Source of the DNA: Acetofilamentum sp.
GTDB lineage: Bacteria; Bacteroidota; Bacteroidia; Bacteroidales; DTU049
NCBI GenBank assembly: GCA_020720525.1
Contig: DYON01000067.1
Location: 1 to 11,461 of the forward strand
Direction: 5' to 3'
Length of the DNA stretch: 11,461 nucleotides
Below are positions 1-6,681 of this stretch, in pieces. Position 1 is the stretch's first letter, and the number at the start of each line of letters is the position of its first letter. The notes under the pieces were generated by a model. That model did no database searches. It worked only from the letters and a program-made list of their open reading frames with translations, and had not been told where the DNA came from. Both the position numbers and the translations under genes were made by a program.

Positions 1-898
1 CGCCAAAAATATTCATGGCATAGCTCACATTCAGACTTCCTTCGTATCGGTACCTCACTTTGTAATTGGCTTGGGTTTTTAATGCCCAACTACCTCGCGA
101 ATAGATATCGCCACGCACAGCAAGGTCAATTTTATCGCTAAGTCCAAAATAATAACCACCATTTTGCAAATAGAAGCCCCTATTGGTACTTTCGCCATAC
201 GAAGGAATTAAAATTCCCGAAGCTCTACCTTTTTTATTGGGGAAAAACCCAAAAGGAAGTACAAGAGGTGTCGGAATTCCTTCTATTTCGAGATAAACAG
301 GACCCGTTATAATTTTGTCGTTTGGAATCACCTTAGCTTTTCCAAAAACAATCTGAAAATGTGGATCGTGTAAGCTACAAGTGGTAAACGAGCCATTTCT
401 AACCAAAATAGTATTATCGGGCATCTTTTTTACTCGGTCGCCATGCAGAAAACCTCCACCTTGTTCGCTAAAAATATGCTGAATAATACCTTTTTTCGAT
501 TCGTAGTTGTAAGCAATAGTATCGGATTCAAATTGCTGATCGCCATCTGTAAACAAAGGTTTTCCTTGCACTACGCCGTTCGAATCGGGCAATCCGTATG
601 CATAAATCATGAATTTCGAAAAATCGATACGAATATATCCAGCTTCGAGGTGAATTGTTCCATAATCGACCATGGCAGCACCAAAAAGTTCAACAATTTG
701 ATTTTTAACATTAAACTTGATTGAGTCGCGCGATTGATAGTCGATTCGCGCTTCCAGTGCGCTTTTCTCGGAGGCAACCGAAACACGAATACTGTCGTCG
801 CCAACTTTGGTACTATCGACAACCTGTGCTTGCGCAGCAGTAGCAATCAACAGCAAAGTAGCGATATTCAGAAGCCAGTTTCTCAAATTTTGGTACAA
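1..898 (-). CDS. lptD: LPS-assembly outer-membrane protein LptD, N-terminal third (runs off left edge)
   Basis: LptD, with lipoprotein LptE, forms the outer-membrane plug-and-barrel that inserts lipopolysaccharide into the outer leaflet. About 299 codons are visible. A signal peptide (RNWLLNIATLLLIATAAQAQ) is followed by an OstA-type jellyroll region, then FTTCSLHDPHF near residue 174, IPTPLVLPFGFFP, GRASGILIPSYGES and the first barrel strands (GGYYFGLSDKIDLAVRGD, IYSRGSWALKTQANYK). These conserved blocks are typical of Bacteroidota LptD, which usually has roughly 850-930 residues, so about two thirds lies outside the window. An in-frame TAA at 946-944 closes the frame upstream. No ATG or GTG lies between it and the signal peptide, so I infer a TTG start at 898-896 or at 886-884. 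The first ATG in the frame is deep inside the conserved region. The gene diverges from the amidase gene. Product assignment is confident; the start codon is inferred. Confidence 0.9.
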   Translation of the reverse strand, partial: MYQNLRNWLLNIATLLLIATAAQAQVVDSTKVGDDSIRVSVASEKSALEARIDYQSRDSIKFNVKNQIVELFGAAMVDYGTIHLEAGYIRIDFSKFMIYAYGLPDSNGVVQGKPLFTDGDQQFESDTIAYNYESKKGIIQHIFSEQGGGFLHGDRVKKMPDNTILVRNGSFTTCSLHDPHFQIVFGKAKVIPNDKIITGPVYLEIEGIPTPLVLPFGFFPNKKGRASGILIPSYGESTNRGFYLQNGGYYFGLSDKIDLAVRGDIYSRGSWALKTQANYKVRYRYEGSLNVSYAMNIFG

Positions 899-929
899 TT
901 GATGATAAGAAAATTTCGTCTTACTTTTG
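899..929 (+). promoter_or_regulatory. Amidase promoter: TTG - 20 bp - TACTTTTG
   Basis: A -33 TTG (899-901) and a -7 TACTTTTG (922-929) are separated by 20 bp, which matches the Bacteroidota housekeeping promoter. Transcription would start near 935, leaving about 30 nt of leader before the ATG at 967. The -33 TTG is half of the palindrome CAATTG (896-901). The other half, read on the minus strand, is the inferred TTG start codon of lptD, so promoter and start codon abut back to back. Confidence 0.55.
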
Positions 930-946
930 CGACGGGTTTCGGTTTA

Positions 947-954
947 CAAAAATA
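947..954 (-). promoter_or_regulatory. Candidate lptD -7 promoter box (TATTTTTG)
   Basis: TATTTTTG on the minus strand fits the Bacteroidota -7 consensus TAnnTTTG. It lies about 48 nt upstream of the inferred TTG start of lptD. No TTG-type -33 element is seen at the expected distance, so this rests on the -7 box alone. AT-rich DNA produces such matches by chance. Confidence 0.3.
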
Positions 955-966
955 ATATAATCGCTG

Positions 967-2094
967 ATGAGAGCCATACTTTTTATTTTCGTAATCTTTC
1001 AGTTTGCCTTTCTGCCTTTGCTACAAGCGCAAACAAGCAACAATAAAAAATGGATTATTGTGCTCGATGCTGGTCATGGAGGCAAAGATCCTGGCGCATT
1101 GGGAAAACTAAGCAAAGAAAAAGATATTGTACTCGATATTGTACACCGTGTAGCCAAATATCTCGACGAGAACTTCGACGATGTTCAGGTTGTATATACC
1201 CGCAACACCGATGTTTTTATTGAACTCGACAAACGAGCAAAAATTGCCAACGATGCCGAAGCCGACCTTTTCGTTTCGGTGCATTGCAATGCCAACCCAA
1301 AAACATCGCCTCATGGCACCGAAGTGTTCGTTATGGGACTCAACAAAACCGAAGCCAACCTCGAAGTAGCTATGAAAGAGAACTCGGCTGCACTGCTCGA
1401 AGATAATCACGAAGACAAATACGATGGCATCGACCCCAATTCGTCCGAAGCATACATCGCATTCAGCTTTTTCCAAAATGTGTTTATTGAAAGAAGCCTA
1501 AGTATGGCACAAATTCTTATTAAGAATATGAATAAATATGTTGGATTGTTCGATAGAGGTGTGAAACAAGCCCCATTTTTTGTTCTCTACCGAACAGCCA
1601 TGCCCGCAGTGTTGATTGAAACTGGTTTTATCTCGAACTACAACGACGAAACATTCCTGATGTCGGATGCTGGAAAAGAAAAAATTGCCTATGCCATTTA
1701 TCTTGCAATTACCGAGTATCGAAATTCAACCCAAAACAAATCGTTTCAACCTGGTTCAATGCACAAAATTGAGGAAAATAGTTCCAGCAACAATTCTACT
1801 CAAACCAATTCAACCACTACTCAAACCGAAGGCATTGTATTTCGTATTCAATTTGCATCGTTCAAAGAAATTGTTCCTACGTCCGACAAACGAATTTCGG
1901 GACTTAAAAATGTGGTTTACGAAAAAGTGGGCACATACTATAAATATTATTGTGGCGAAAATGCTTCGTATAGCGAAGTGAGTAATTATTTGCCCGATGT
2001 AAAAAAAACTGGATATACCGATGCTTTTATTGTTGCTTTCAAAAATGGAGCTCCAATAGGAGTTCAAGACGCCCGAAAACTCACAAATCAGTGA
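967..2094 (+). CDS. Secreted N-acetylmuramoyl-L-alanine amidase (Amidase_3) with SPOR-like C-terminus
   Basis: This is a zinc amidase that cleaves the bond between MurNAc and L-Ala of peptidoglycan in the periplasm, usually during daughter-cell separation or remodelling. A signal peptide covers residues 1-21 (ending LLQAQ). The Amidase_3 domain spans about 28-251. Its zinc ligands are H37 (DAGHGG), E51 and H106 (VSVHCNAN), and the catalytic glutamate is E218 (LIETGF). Residues about 138-180 form an insert containing LLEDNHEDKYDG, in the place where E. coli AmiB/AmiC carry an autoinhibitory helix; that parallel is inference. A Ser/Thr/Asn-rich linker (about 252-288) leads to a SPOR-like module (about 290-364, VFRIQFASFK to AFIVAFKNG), which would bind denuded septal glycan. 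The ATG start places the signal peptide at the N-terminus and follows a good promoter. The gene diverges from lptD and is followed 53 bp later by the mlaD-like gene. Confidence 0.93.
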   Translation: MRAILFIFVIFQFAFLPLLQAQTSNNKKWIIVLDAGHGGKDPGALGKLSKEKDIVLDIVHRVAKYLDENFDDVQVVYTRNTDVFIELDKRAKIANDAEADLFVSVHCNANPKTSPHGTEVFVMGLNKTEANLEVAMKENSAALLEDNHEDKYDGIDPNSSEAYIAFSFFQNVFIERSLSMAQILIKNMNKYVGLFDRGVKQAPFFVLYRTAMPAVLIETGFISNYNDETFLMSDAGKEKIAYAIYLAITEYRNSTQNKSFQPGSMHKIEENSSSNNSTQTNSTTTQTEGIVFRIQFASFKEIVPTSDKRISGLKNVVYEKVGTYYKYYCGENASYSEVSNYLPDVKKTGYTDAFIVAFKNGAPIGVQDARKLTNQ

Positions 2095-2100
2095 TTTTTG

Positions 2101-2132
2101 TTTGTCGGGTCTAAAAAAATCTCTTAGCTTTG
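2101..2132 (+). promoter_or_regulatory. mlaD promoter: TTTG - 20 bp - TAGCTTTG
   Basis: TTTG at 2101-2104 and TAGCTTTG at 2125-2132, 20 bp apart, match the Bacteroidota -33/-7 promoter. The pair begins just 7 bp after the amidase stop codon. Transcription would start near 2138, only about 10 nt before the GTG start codon, so the leader would be very short. Confidence 0.55.
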
Positions 2133-2147
2133 TAAAAAATTTACAAC

Positions 2148-3134
2148 GTGTTTAAAAGAAAAGAAATTCGTGTTGCTTTGTTTTTTATTTTTGGATTGTT
2201 TCTTCTCTATTGGGGCATCAACTATCTAAAAGGTAAAAACATTTTCGCGAATGAGATGGTTCTTTATGCCGAATACGAAAATGTTGCTAGTTTGCAAGAA
2301 GCGAATCCAATTATGCTAAATGGCTTCAAAATTGGGCAAGTTTCCACTATTTCCTTCAAAGAAGGGGGAAATGGAACTCTTTGGGTAAAACTAATAATTA
2401 CCGAAGACATTGATATTCCAATCAATACAGTTGCACGTATTGAAAGTAGCGACCTTTTAGGTAGCAAAGCAGTTGTTTTTTATCTTGGCGATTCAAAAAC
2501 AATGGCTAATAGTGGAGAAACCATTAAAAGCGAGCTTGAACGCGACCTAAAAGAAGAGGTGAGTATGCAAATTCTACCTCTGAAACACAAAGCAGAAGAA
2601 TTGCTATCGTCGTTCGATAGCGTTTTGGTTATTCTTCAAACAATCTTCAACGAAAATGCTCGCGACAACCTCAGCCGCTCGTTCGAAAGCATCAAAAACA
2701 CCATTAGCAGCCTCGAACATGCTTCGTACAACCTCGACACACTAATGTCGTCGCAGCGATACAGGCTTTCGAATATTTTCGCAAACGTAGAGTCGATTAC
2801 CGACAATCTCAAAAACAACAACGAGCGAATCAACAACATTTTCAAAAATCTCGATGCTGTTTCGGATAGCCTTGTAAAATCGGATTTCAAATCGACCATC
2901 AACAATGCCAATTCTTCGCTTGCGCAATTCAACGTAGTGATGACTAAAATAAACCAAGGTCAAGGGTCGATGGGATTGCTTGTAAACAACGATTCTCTTT
3001 ACAACAACCTGCAGCGCTCGGCCGAAGAGCTCGACTTCCTTATTGAAGATCTACGCTTGAACCCTGGTCGTTATTTGCATTTTTCTGTATTTGGTAAAAA
3101 TCAGAAAAGAAATGCATATACACCCCGTAAATAG
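2148..3134 (+). CDS. mlaD: MlaD/MCE-family phospholipid-transport substrate-binding protein
   Basis: MCE proteins are anchored in the inner membrane and form periplasmic rings or tunnels that move phospholipids between the membranes, driven by an MlaE/MlaF ABC transporter. One N-terminal transmembrane helix (residues 9-26, VALFFIFGLFLLYWGINY) precedes an MCE domain at about 36-116, with core LNGFKIGQVSTISF and IESSDLLGSKAVVFYLGD. A long helical segment (about 140-300) would form the tunnel. The C-terminus has LLVNNDSLYNNL and EDLRLNPGRYLHFSVFG, which I recognise from Bacteroidota members of the family. The GTG start is chosen because it lies just before the membrane helix and the next in-frame ATG falls after it. 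No mlaE or mlaF is visible here, so the transporter partners must be elsewhere. The gene name follows the family; the exact lipid is unknown. Confidence 0.85.
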   Translation: MFKRKEIRVALFFIFGLFLLYWGINYLKGKNIFANEMVLYAEYENVASLQEANPIMLNGFKIGQVSTISFKEGGNGTLWVKLIITEDIDIPINTVARIESSDLLGSKAVVFYLGDSKTMANSGETIKSELERDLKEEVSMQILPLKHKAEELLSSFDSVLVILQTIFNENARDNLSRSFESIKNTISSLEHASYNLDTLMSSQRYRLSNIFANVESITDNLKNNNERINNIFKNLDAVSDSLVKSDFKSTINNANSSLAQFNVVMTKINQGQGSMGLLVNNDSLYNNLQRSAEELDFLIEDLRLNPGRYLHFSVFGKNQKRNAYTPRK

Positions 3135-3200
3135 CGTTCCGATTTCGGATTCCTTTCAACTTTTTTCATCGAGGGTATTCGTGGCACGATGTTTTTTAAT

Positions 3201-3208
3201 TACCTTTA
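3201..3208 (+). promoter_or_regulatory. Weak -7-like box (TACCTTTA) before the secreted unknown gene
   Basis: TACCTTTA differs from TAnnTTTG only in the last base and lies 19 nt before the ATG at 3228. No clear TTG -33 element is seen. The 93-bp gap after the mlaD stop leaves room for a separate promoter, but read-through from upstream is equally possible. Confidence 0.25.
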
Positions 3209-3227
3209 ACCCCCAAAGAAAATTATC

Positions 3228-4067
3228 ATGAAACCATTGATTTTCATCGGCTTAATGCTGCAAGCTCTCGTGTTTTTTGCTCAAGATATTCCCGTAGCCA
3301 CCTCGGAGCAATTTCAACGATTCAAATCATCTACAACTTATTTGGTAAATTACGACGACCCATTTAGTTCGTTCAATACCTACATTGTTGAAGATATGCA
3401 AAAAGTGTGGACAATAACACCATACAAAGTAATCACATCGTCCGAATTCGAATCGCTTGGCAAAAACAAAGACAATTCATTTATTTTTCTGTCGGAAGCA
3501 GGAAAAACCGAAGGCGATATCACCTTTAATTTGAATTTGCTCAACATTGTACTCGGAAGTAAATCGGGCAGTATGAACAACATGCCCGACCTCGGAAGTG
3601 CTCCATTAAGCTATGTGTGGGAAGACGACGACAACGAAGACCAATATCTCTATAAAATGGCAGGTATTCTTCGTTTTTTTCAATACTACATACAATACAA
3701 TATTGCCAATCCTGGTTCCGATATAAAGGACGTGGTGAAAGCCAACAAATCGAAAATAGAAGGGAAAGAACTTTGGCTCATTCAGAGCGATATGGATACG
3801 GATGTAAACACCATCGAAAAAATCGAAAAAGTCTATTCTGGAAAAGTAAAATTTGTTACCCCAGAAGACATTCGCCAAGCAGTACACGAAGCCAATTCGA
3901 ACGTTGTTTTTCTTCACAAAGTTGGGCCTGGTAGCCATAATGGCTACAAATGCATGAAATTTTTGGTTTTGGCATCCGATGGTTGTCCTTTGTATTACGA
4001 AATGACTGGTGTGAGTTCCGGAAAGCCCGATGCATTTCTATCTTCCGATTTCAAAGCAATTAATTAA
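3228..4067 (+). CDS. Secreted protein of unknown function with two similar alpha/beta halves
   Basis: I do not recognise this 279-residue protein as a named family. A signal peptide is clear: MKPLIFIGLMLQALVFFA, with likely cleavage before Q19, predicting a periplasmic or exported product. No lipobox cysteine or other membrane segment is seen. The mature part appears to be an internal duplication. TYLVNYDD (38-45), a helix, YKVITSSEFESL (66-77) and NSFIFLSE (83-90) correspond to ELWLIQSD (181-188), a helix, VKFVTPEDIRQAV (207-219) and SNVVFLHK (224-231). Each unit continues into a further strand (ITFNLNLLNIVLG; YKCMKFLVLAS) and a Pro-Leu-aromatic strand (APLSYV; CPLYYEM). An acidic patch (WEDDDNEDQ, 131-139) and an aromatic helix (LRFFQYYIQY) separate the halves. 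ettA starts 16 bp downstream, so the two are probably co-transcribed. The gene is real by length, signal peptide and codon use. Function is unknown. Confidence 0.8.
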   Translation: MKPLIFIGLMLQALVFFAQDIPVATSEQFQRFKSSTTYLVNYDDPFSSFNTYIVEDMQKVWTITPYKVITSSEFESLGKNKDNSFIFLSEAGKTEGDITFNLNLLNIVLGSKSGSMNNMPDLGSAPLSYVWEDDDNEDQYLYKMAGILRFFQYYIQYNIANPGSDIKDVVKANKSKIEGKELWLIQSDMDTDVNTIEKIEKVYSGKVKFVTPEDIRQAVHEANSNVVFLHKVGPGSHNGYKCMKFLVLASDGCPLYYEMTGVSSGKPDAFLSSDFKAIN

Positions 4068-4083
4068 TTTTTCAATCTCCGAT

Positions 4084-5757
4084 ATGAGCGACGACAAAAA
4101 AATCATCTTCTCGATGGTAGGTGTAAACAAGATTTATCCTCCACAGAAACAAGTTCTTAAAAACATTTACCTATCGTTTTACTACGGCGCCAAAATTGGT
4201 GTTTTGGGTCTGAATGGTAGTGGAAAATCAACCTTGCTACGCATAATTGCGGGCAAAGAAGCATCGACGAACGGAGATGTTGTTTTTTCGCCTGGCTATT
4301 CAATTGGTTTGTTAGAGCAAGAACCCGATCTCGACAAAAGCAAAACTGTGAAGCAAATTGTTGAAGAAGCAGTTCAGCCTATAGTTGATATGTTGAAAGA
4401 ATACGAAGAAGTAAACAATAAATTTTCGGAACCCATGACCGACGATGAGATGAACAATCTCATTATTAGACAAGGCGAACTCACCGAACTTATCGAGCAA
4501 AACGATGCTTGGGAGCTCGATTCGCGCCTAGAGCGAGCCATGGATGCACTCAATTGCCCTCCTTCGGATCAAATGGTCGAAAATTTAAGTGGGGGAGAAC
4601 GTCGGCGAGTTGCACTAGTTCGTTTGCTTCTTCAAAAGCCCGATATTTTGCTACTCGATGAGCCAACCAACCACCTCGATGCCGAATCGGTACAGTGGCT
4701 CGAAAAACATTTGCAGGAATACCAAGGAACAGTAATTGCTGTAACCCACGACAGATATTTCCTCGACAATGTGGCAGGCTGGATTCTCGAACTCGACCGC
4801 GGAGAAGGCATTCCATGGAAAGGAAACTACAGCAGCTGGCTCGAACAAAAGTCGAACCGATTGGCTCAGGAAGAAAAAACCGAATCGAAACGCCGCAAAA
4901 CACTGGAGCGCGAACTCGAATGGATTAGAATGGCACCTAAGGCGCGTCAAGCAAAAGGAAAAGCGCGTTTGAATGCTTACGAAAAACTGCTTAGCCAAGA
5001 CTCGAAAGAGAAGGAATCGCGACTTGAAATTTTCATTCCCGATGGTCCTCGATTGGGCGATCAGGTTATAGAAGCACAAAACATCAGCAAGGCCTTTGGC
5101 AATAAATTGCTTTTCGAAAATCTCAGCTTTTCTATTCCACCCAATGCCATTGTTGGCATTATTGGGCCAAACGGAGCAGGAAAAACAACTCTTTTCCGCC
5201 TCATGATGGGTCTCGAAAAACCCGATAGTGGCGATTTCACCATTGGCGACACTGTTCGTCCAGCTTATGTCGATCAGGCACACGCTTCAATCGATCCCGA
5301 AAAGACTGTTTATCAAGTTATCAGCGAAGGCGTTGAGCTAATTCGCATGGGTGGTCGCGATATCAACTCGCGAGCTTATGTTAGCCGATTCAACTTTAGT
5401 GGTCCCGATCAAGAAAAAAAATGCGCCGTTCTGTCGGGTGGCGAGCGAAACCGCTTGCACTTAGCACTTACTTTGAAAGAAGAAGCCAATTTTCTTCTCC
5501 TCGATGAGCCGTCGAACGACATCGACATCAATACCTTGCGCGCACTCGAAGAAGGTCTCGATGCCTATGCCGGTTGCGCATTGGTAATTAGCCACGATCG
5601 ATGGTTTCTCGACCGAATTTGCACACACATTTTAGCTTTCGAAGGCGATGCATCGGTTGTTTTTTTTGAAGGAAGTTTTAGCGAATATGAAGAAAATCGC
5701 AAAAAACGTTTGGGCGATAACCCCGTGAAATTCAGGTACAAAAAACTGGGAATTTAA
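4084..5757 (+). CDS. ettA: Energy-dependent translational throttle protein EttA (ABC-F ATPase)
   Basis: EttA is a cytosolic ABC-F protein that binds the ribosomal E site and gates entry into elongation according to the ATP/ADP ratio. From the ATG at 4084 the protein has 557 residues, close to E. coli EttA (555). Domain 1 has Walker A GLNGSGKST (42-50), signature LSGGE (168-172) and Walker B LLLDEPTNHLD with E193. The arm that contacts the ribosome is about 91-140. A charged linker (about 245-320) includes GIPWKGNYSSWLEQK, highly conserved in EttA. Domain 2 has Walker A GPNGAGKTT (361-369), signature LSGGE (450-454) and Walker B LLLDEPSND with E475. Ser at 477 replaces the usual Thr, a mild variation. 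The frame stays open upstream into the preceding gene, but family alignment supports 4084. There is no recognisable Shine-Dalgarno sequence. It is probably co-transcribed with the secreted unknown gene. Confidence 0.95.
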   Translation: MSDDKKIIFSMVGVNKIYPPQKQVLKNIYLSFYYGAKIGVLGLNGSGKSTLLRIIAGKEASTNGDVVFSPGYSIGLLEQEPDLDKSKTVKQIVEEAVQPIVDMLKEYEEVNNKFSEPMTDDEMNNLIIRQGELTELIEQNDAWELDSRLERAMDALNCPPSDQMVENLSGGERRRVALVRLLLQKPDILLLDEPTNHLDAESVQWLEKHLQEYQGTVIAVTHDRYFLDNVAGWILELDRGEGIPWKGNYSSWLEQKSNRLAQEEKTESKRRKTLERELEWIRMAPKARQAKGKARLNAYEKLLSQDSKEKESRLEIFIPDGPRLGDQVIEAQNISKAFGNKLLFENLSFSIPPNAIVGIIGPNGAGKTTLFRLMMGLEKPDSGDFTIGDTVRPAYVDQAHASIDPEKTVYQVISEGVELIRMGGRDINSRAYVSRFNFSGPDQEKKCAVLSGGERNRLHLALTLKEEANFLLLDEPSNDIDINTLRALEEGLDAYAGCALVISHDRWFLDRICTHILAFEGDASVVFFEGSFSEYEENRKKRLGDNPVKFRYKKLGI

Positions 5758-5832
5758 AAACTTCACTTTACAGGCAATTTTACTTGCTATTGTTTGTTCA
5801 AAAATTTCTATCTTGCAGCAAAATTGCACGAT

Positions 5833-6663
5833 ATGAATGAAATAATTGTAGGTATCGATTTTTCCAAAGGAGCCTTAAATGCACTAAAATACGCATCGGT
5901 TCTTGCAAAAGGATTTGGCTATGGCATCACCATGCTTTGGGTTGACAAACCACACAATCCATCAAGTATATACTTAGACGGAGAAAACCACCGACAAAGT
6001 GTTCATAGCCGCCTCGACGACTTGATTGCAGAATACAAACCAATTCTGGGCGCAGGGAATATTCAATACAAAATCAGAACTGGCAAGGTGTACGAAGAAA
6101 TTTCGATCCACGCTAAATTGAACAACAGCAAGCTTGTTGTAATTGGAACTCATGGCATCAGTGGTTTCGAAGAGCTTTGGATTGGCAGCAATGCAAACCG
6201 AGTTGTTTCTATAGCTCCATGCCCCACTTTCACTCTTCGACAAGACTATGAAATTCCAAAAACAATAAAGAAAATAATACTTCCAATCGACAACACAAAC
6301 GATACTGTTTTGAAAGTTCCCTTTGCAAAAACAATTGCCAAAGCTTTCAATGCAGAGATTGTACTCATGCGTCTTTACACAACCAATGTATCGATTCTCA
6401 AGAAAAAAGTTGATACTTTGGCCGATGCAGTTCAAAAAGAGCTTGAAGCAGAAAAAATCAAAGTATCGAATGTTGAAAAATTGGTAGTGAATTTAACCAG
6501 CGATTTGCTTTCTGTGATTGACAAAACTGGAGCCGATTTACTCGTTATTATGACTGAGCAACAAAACATGTCGGCCAATATCATGTTGGGCGAATCGGCT
6601 CAGCAGGTTGTAAACAACAGTCCAGTTCCTGTGATTAGTATTCATCCCGACGATAAACCGTAA
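5833..6663 (+). CDS. Tandem universal stress protein (UspA-like), second domain degenerate
   Basis: This cytosolic protein of 276 residues has two UspA domains; USPs bind ATP or other small ligands and modulate stress survival. Domain 1 (about 1-137) begins IIVGIDFSKGALNALKYA and ends with the nucleotide-binding signature GTHG (105-108), nine residues, then G118-S119, an exact G-2x-G-9x-G-S/T fit. Domain 2 (about 145-272) keeps the fold pattern (KKIILPID, ADLLVIMTE, SPVPVISI), but MTEQ stands where GxxG is expected, so it probably does not bind ATP the same way. The ATG at 5833 is preferred over the in-frame TTG at 5794 because IIVGID normally sits at the N-terminus. A weak promoter-like TATCTTGC lies at 5809-5816. 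The gene starts 75 bp after ettA, and the kinase-RapZ fusion follows after 18 bp. Its partner or ligand is unknown. Confidence 0.9.
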   Translation: MNEIIVGIDFSKGALNALKYASVLAKGFGYGITMLWVDKPHNPSSIYLDGENHRQSVHSRLDDLIAEYKPILGAGNIQYKIRTGKVYEEISIHAKLNNSKLVVIGTHGISGFEELWIGSNANRVVSIAPCPTFTLRQDYEIPKTIKKIILPIDNTNDTVLKVPFAKTIAKAFNAEIVLMRLYTTNVSILKKKVDTLADAVQKELEAEKIKVSNVEKLVVNLTSDLLSVIDKTGADLLVIMTEQQNMSANIMLGESAQQVVNNSPVPVISIHPDDKP

Positions 6664-6677
6664 AGAACATTTCTTTA
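6661..6677 (+). repeat. 17-nt perfect inverted repeat between the USP and kinase-RapZ genes
   Basis: TAAAGAA-CAT-TTCTTTA is a perfect 7-bp inverted repeat with a 3-nt centre. It begins at the stop codon of the universal stress gene and ends 4 nt before the next ATG. It is AT-rich with no T-run, so it is not a good terminator. It could be a weak mRNA hairpin affecting translation start, an operator, or chance. Confidence 0.4.
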
Positions 6678-6681
6678 AAAT

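Noticed and set aside
443..955. Plus-strand open frames at 443-724 and 734-955, and a minus-strand frame at 607-846
   Set aside because: They overlap the well-supported lptD frame, which carries conserved LptD motifs; these frames resemble no family.
1108..1476. 122-residue minus-strand open frame inside the amidase gene
   Set aside because: It is antisense to conserved Amidase_3 motifs and has no recognisable features of its own.
4030..4083. Upstream start of ettA at 4030
   Set aside because: It would overlap the secreted unknown gene; EttA homologues start close to the ATG at 4084.
4651..5283. 210-residue minus-strand open frame inside ettA
   Set aside because: Its length is a by-product of codon use in ettA (frequent TCG and CTC codons); the product has no domain pattern.
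5974..6435. 153-residue minus-strand open frame inside the universal stress gene
   Set aside because: It is fully antisense to conserved USP motifs, with no start context and no recognisable product.
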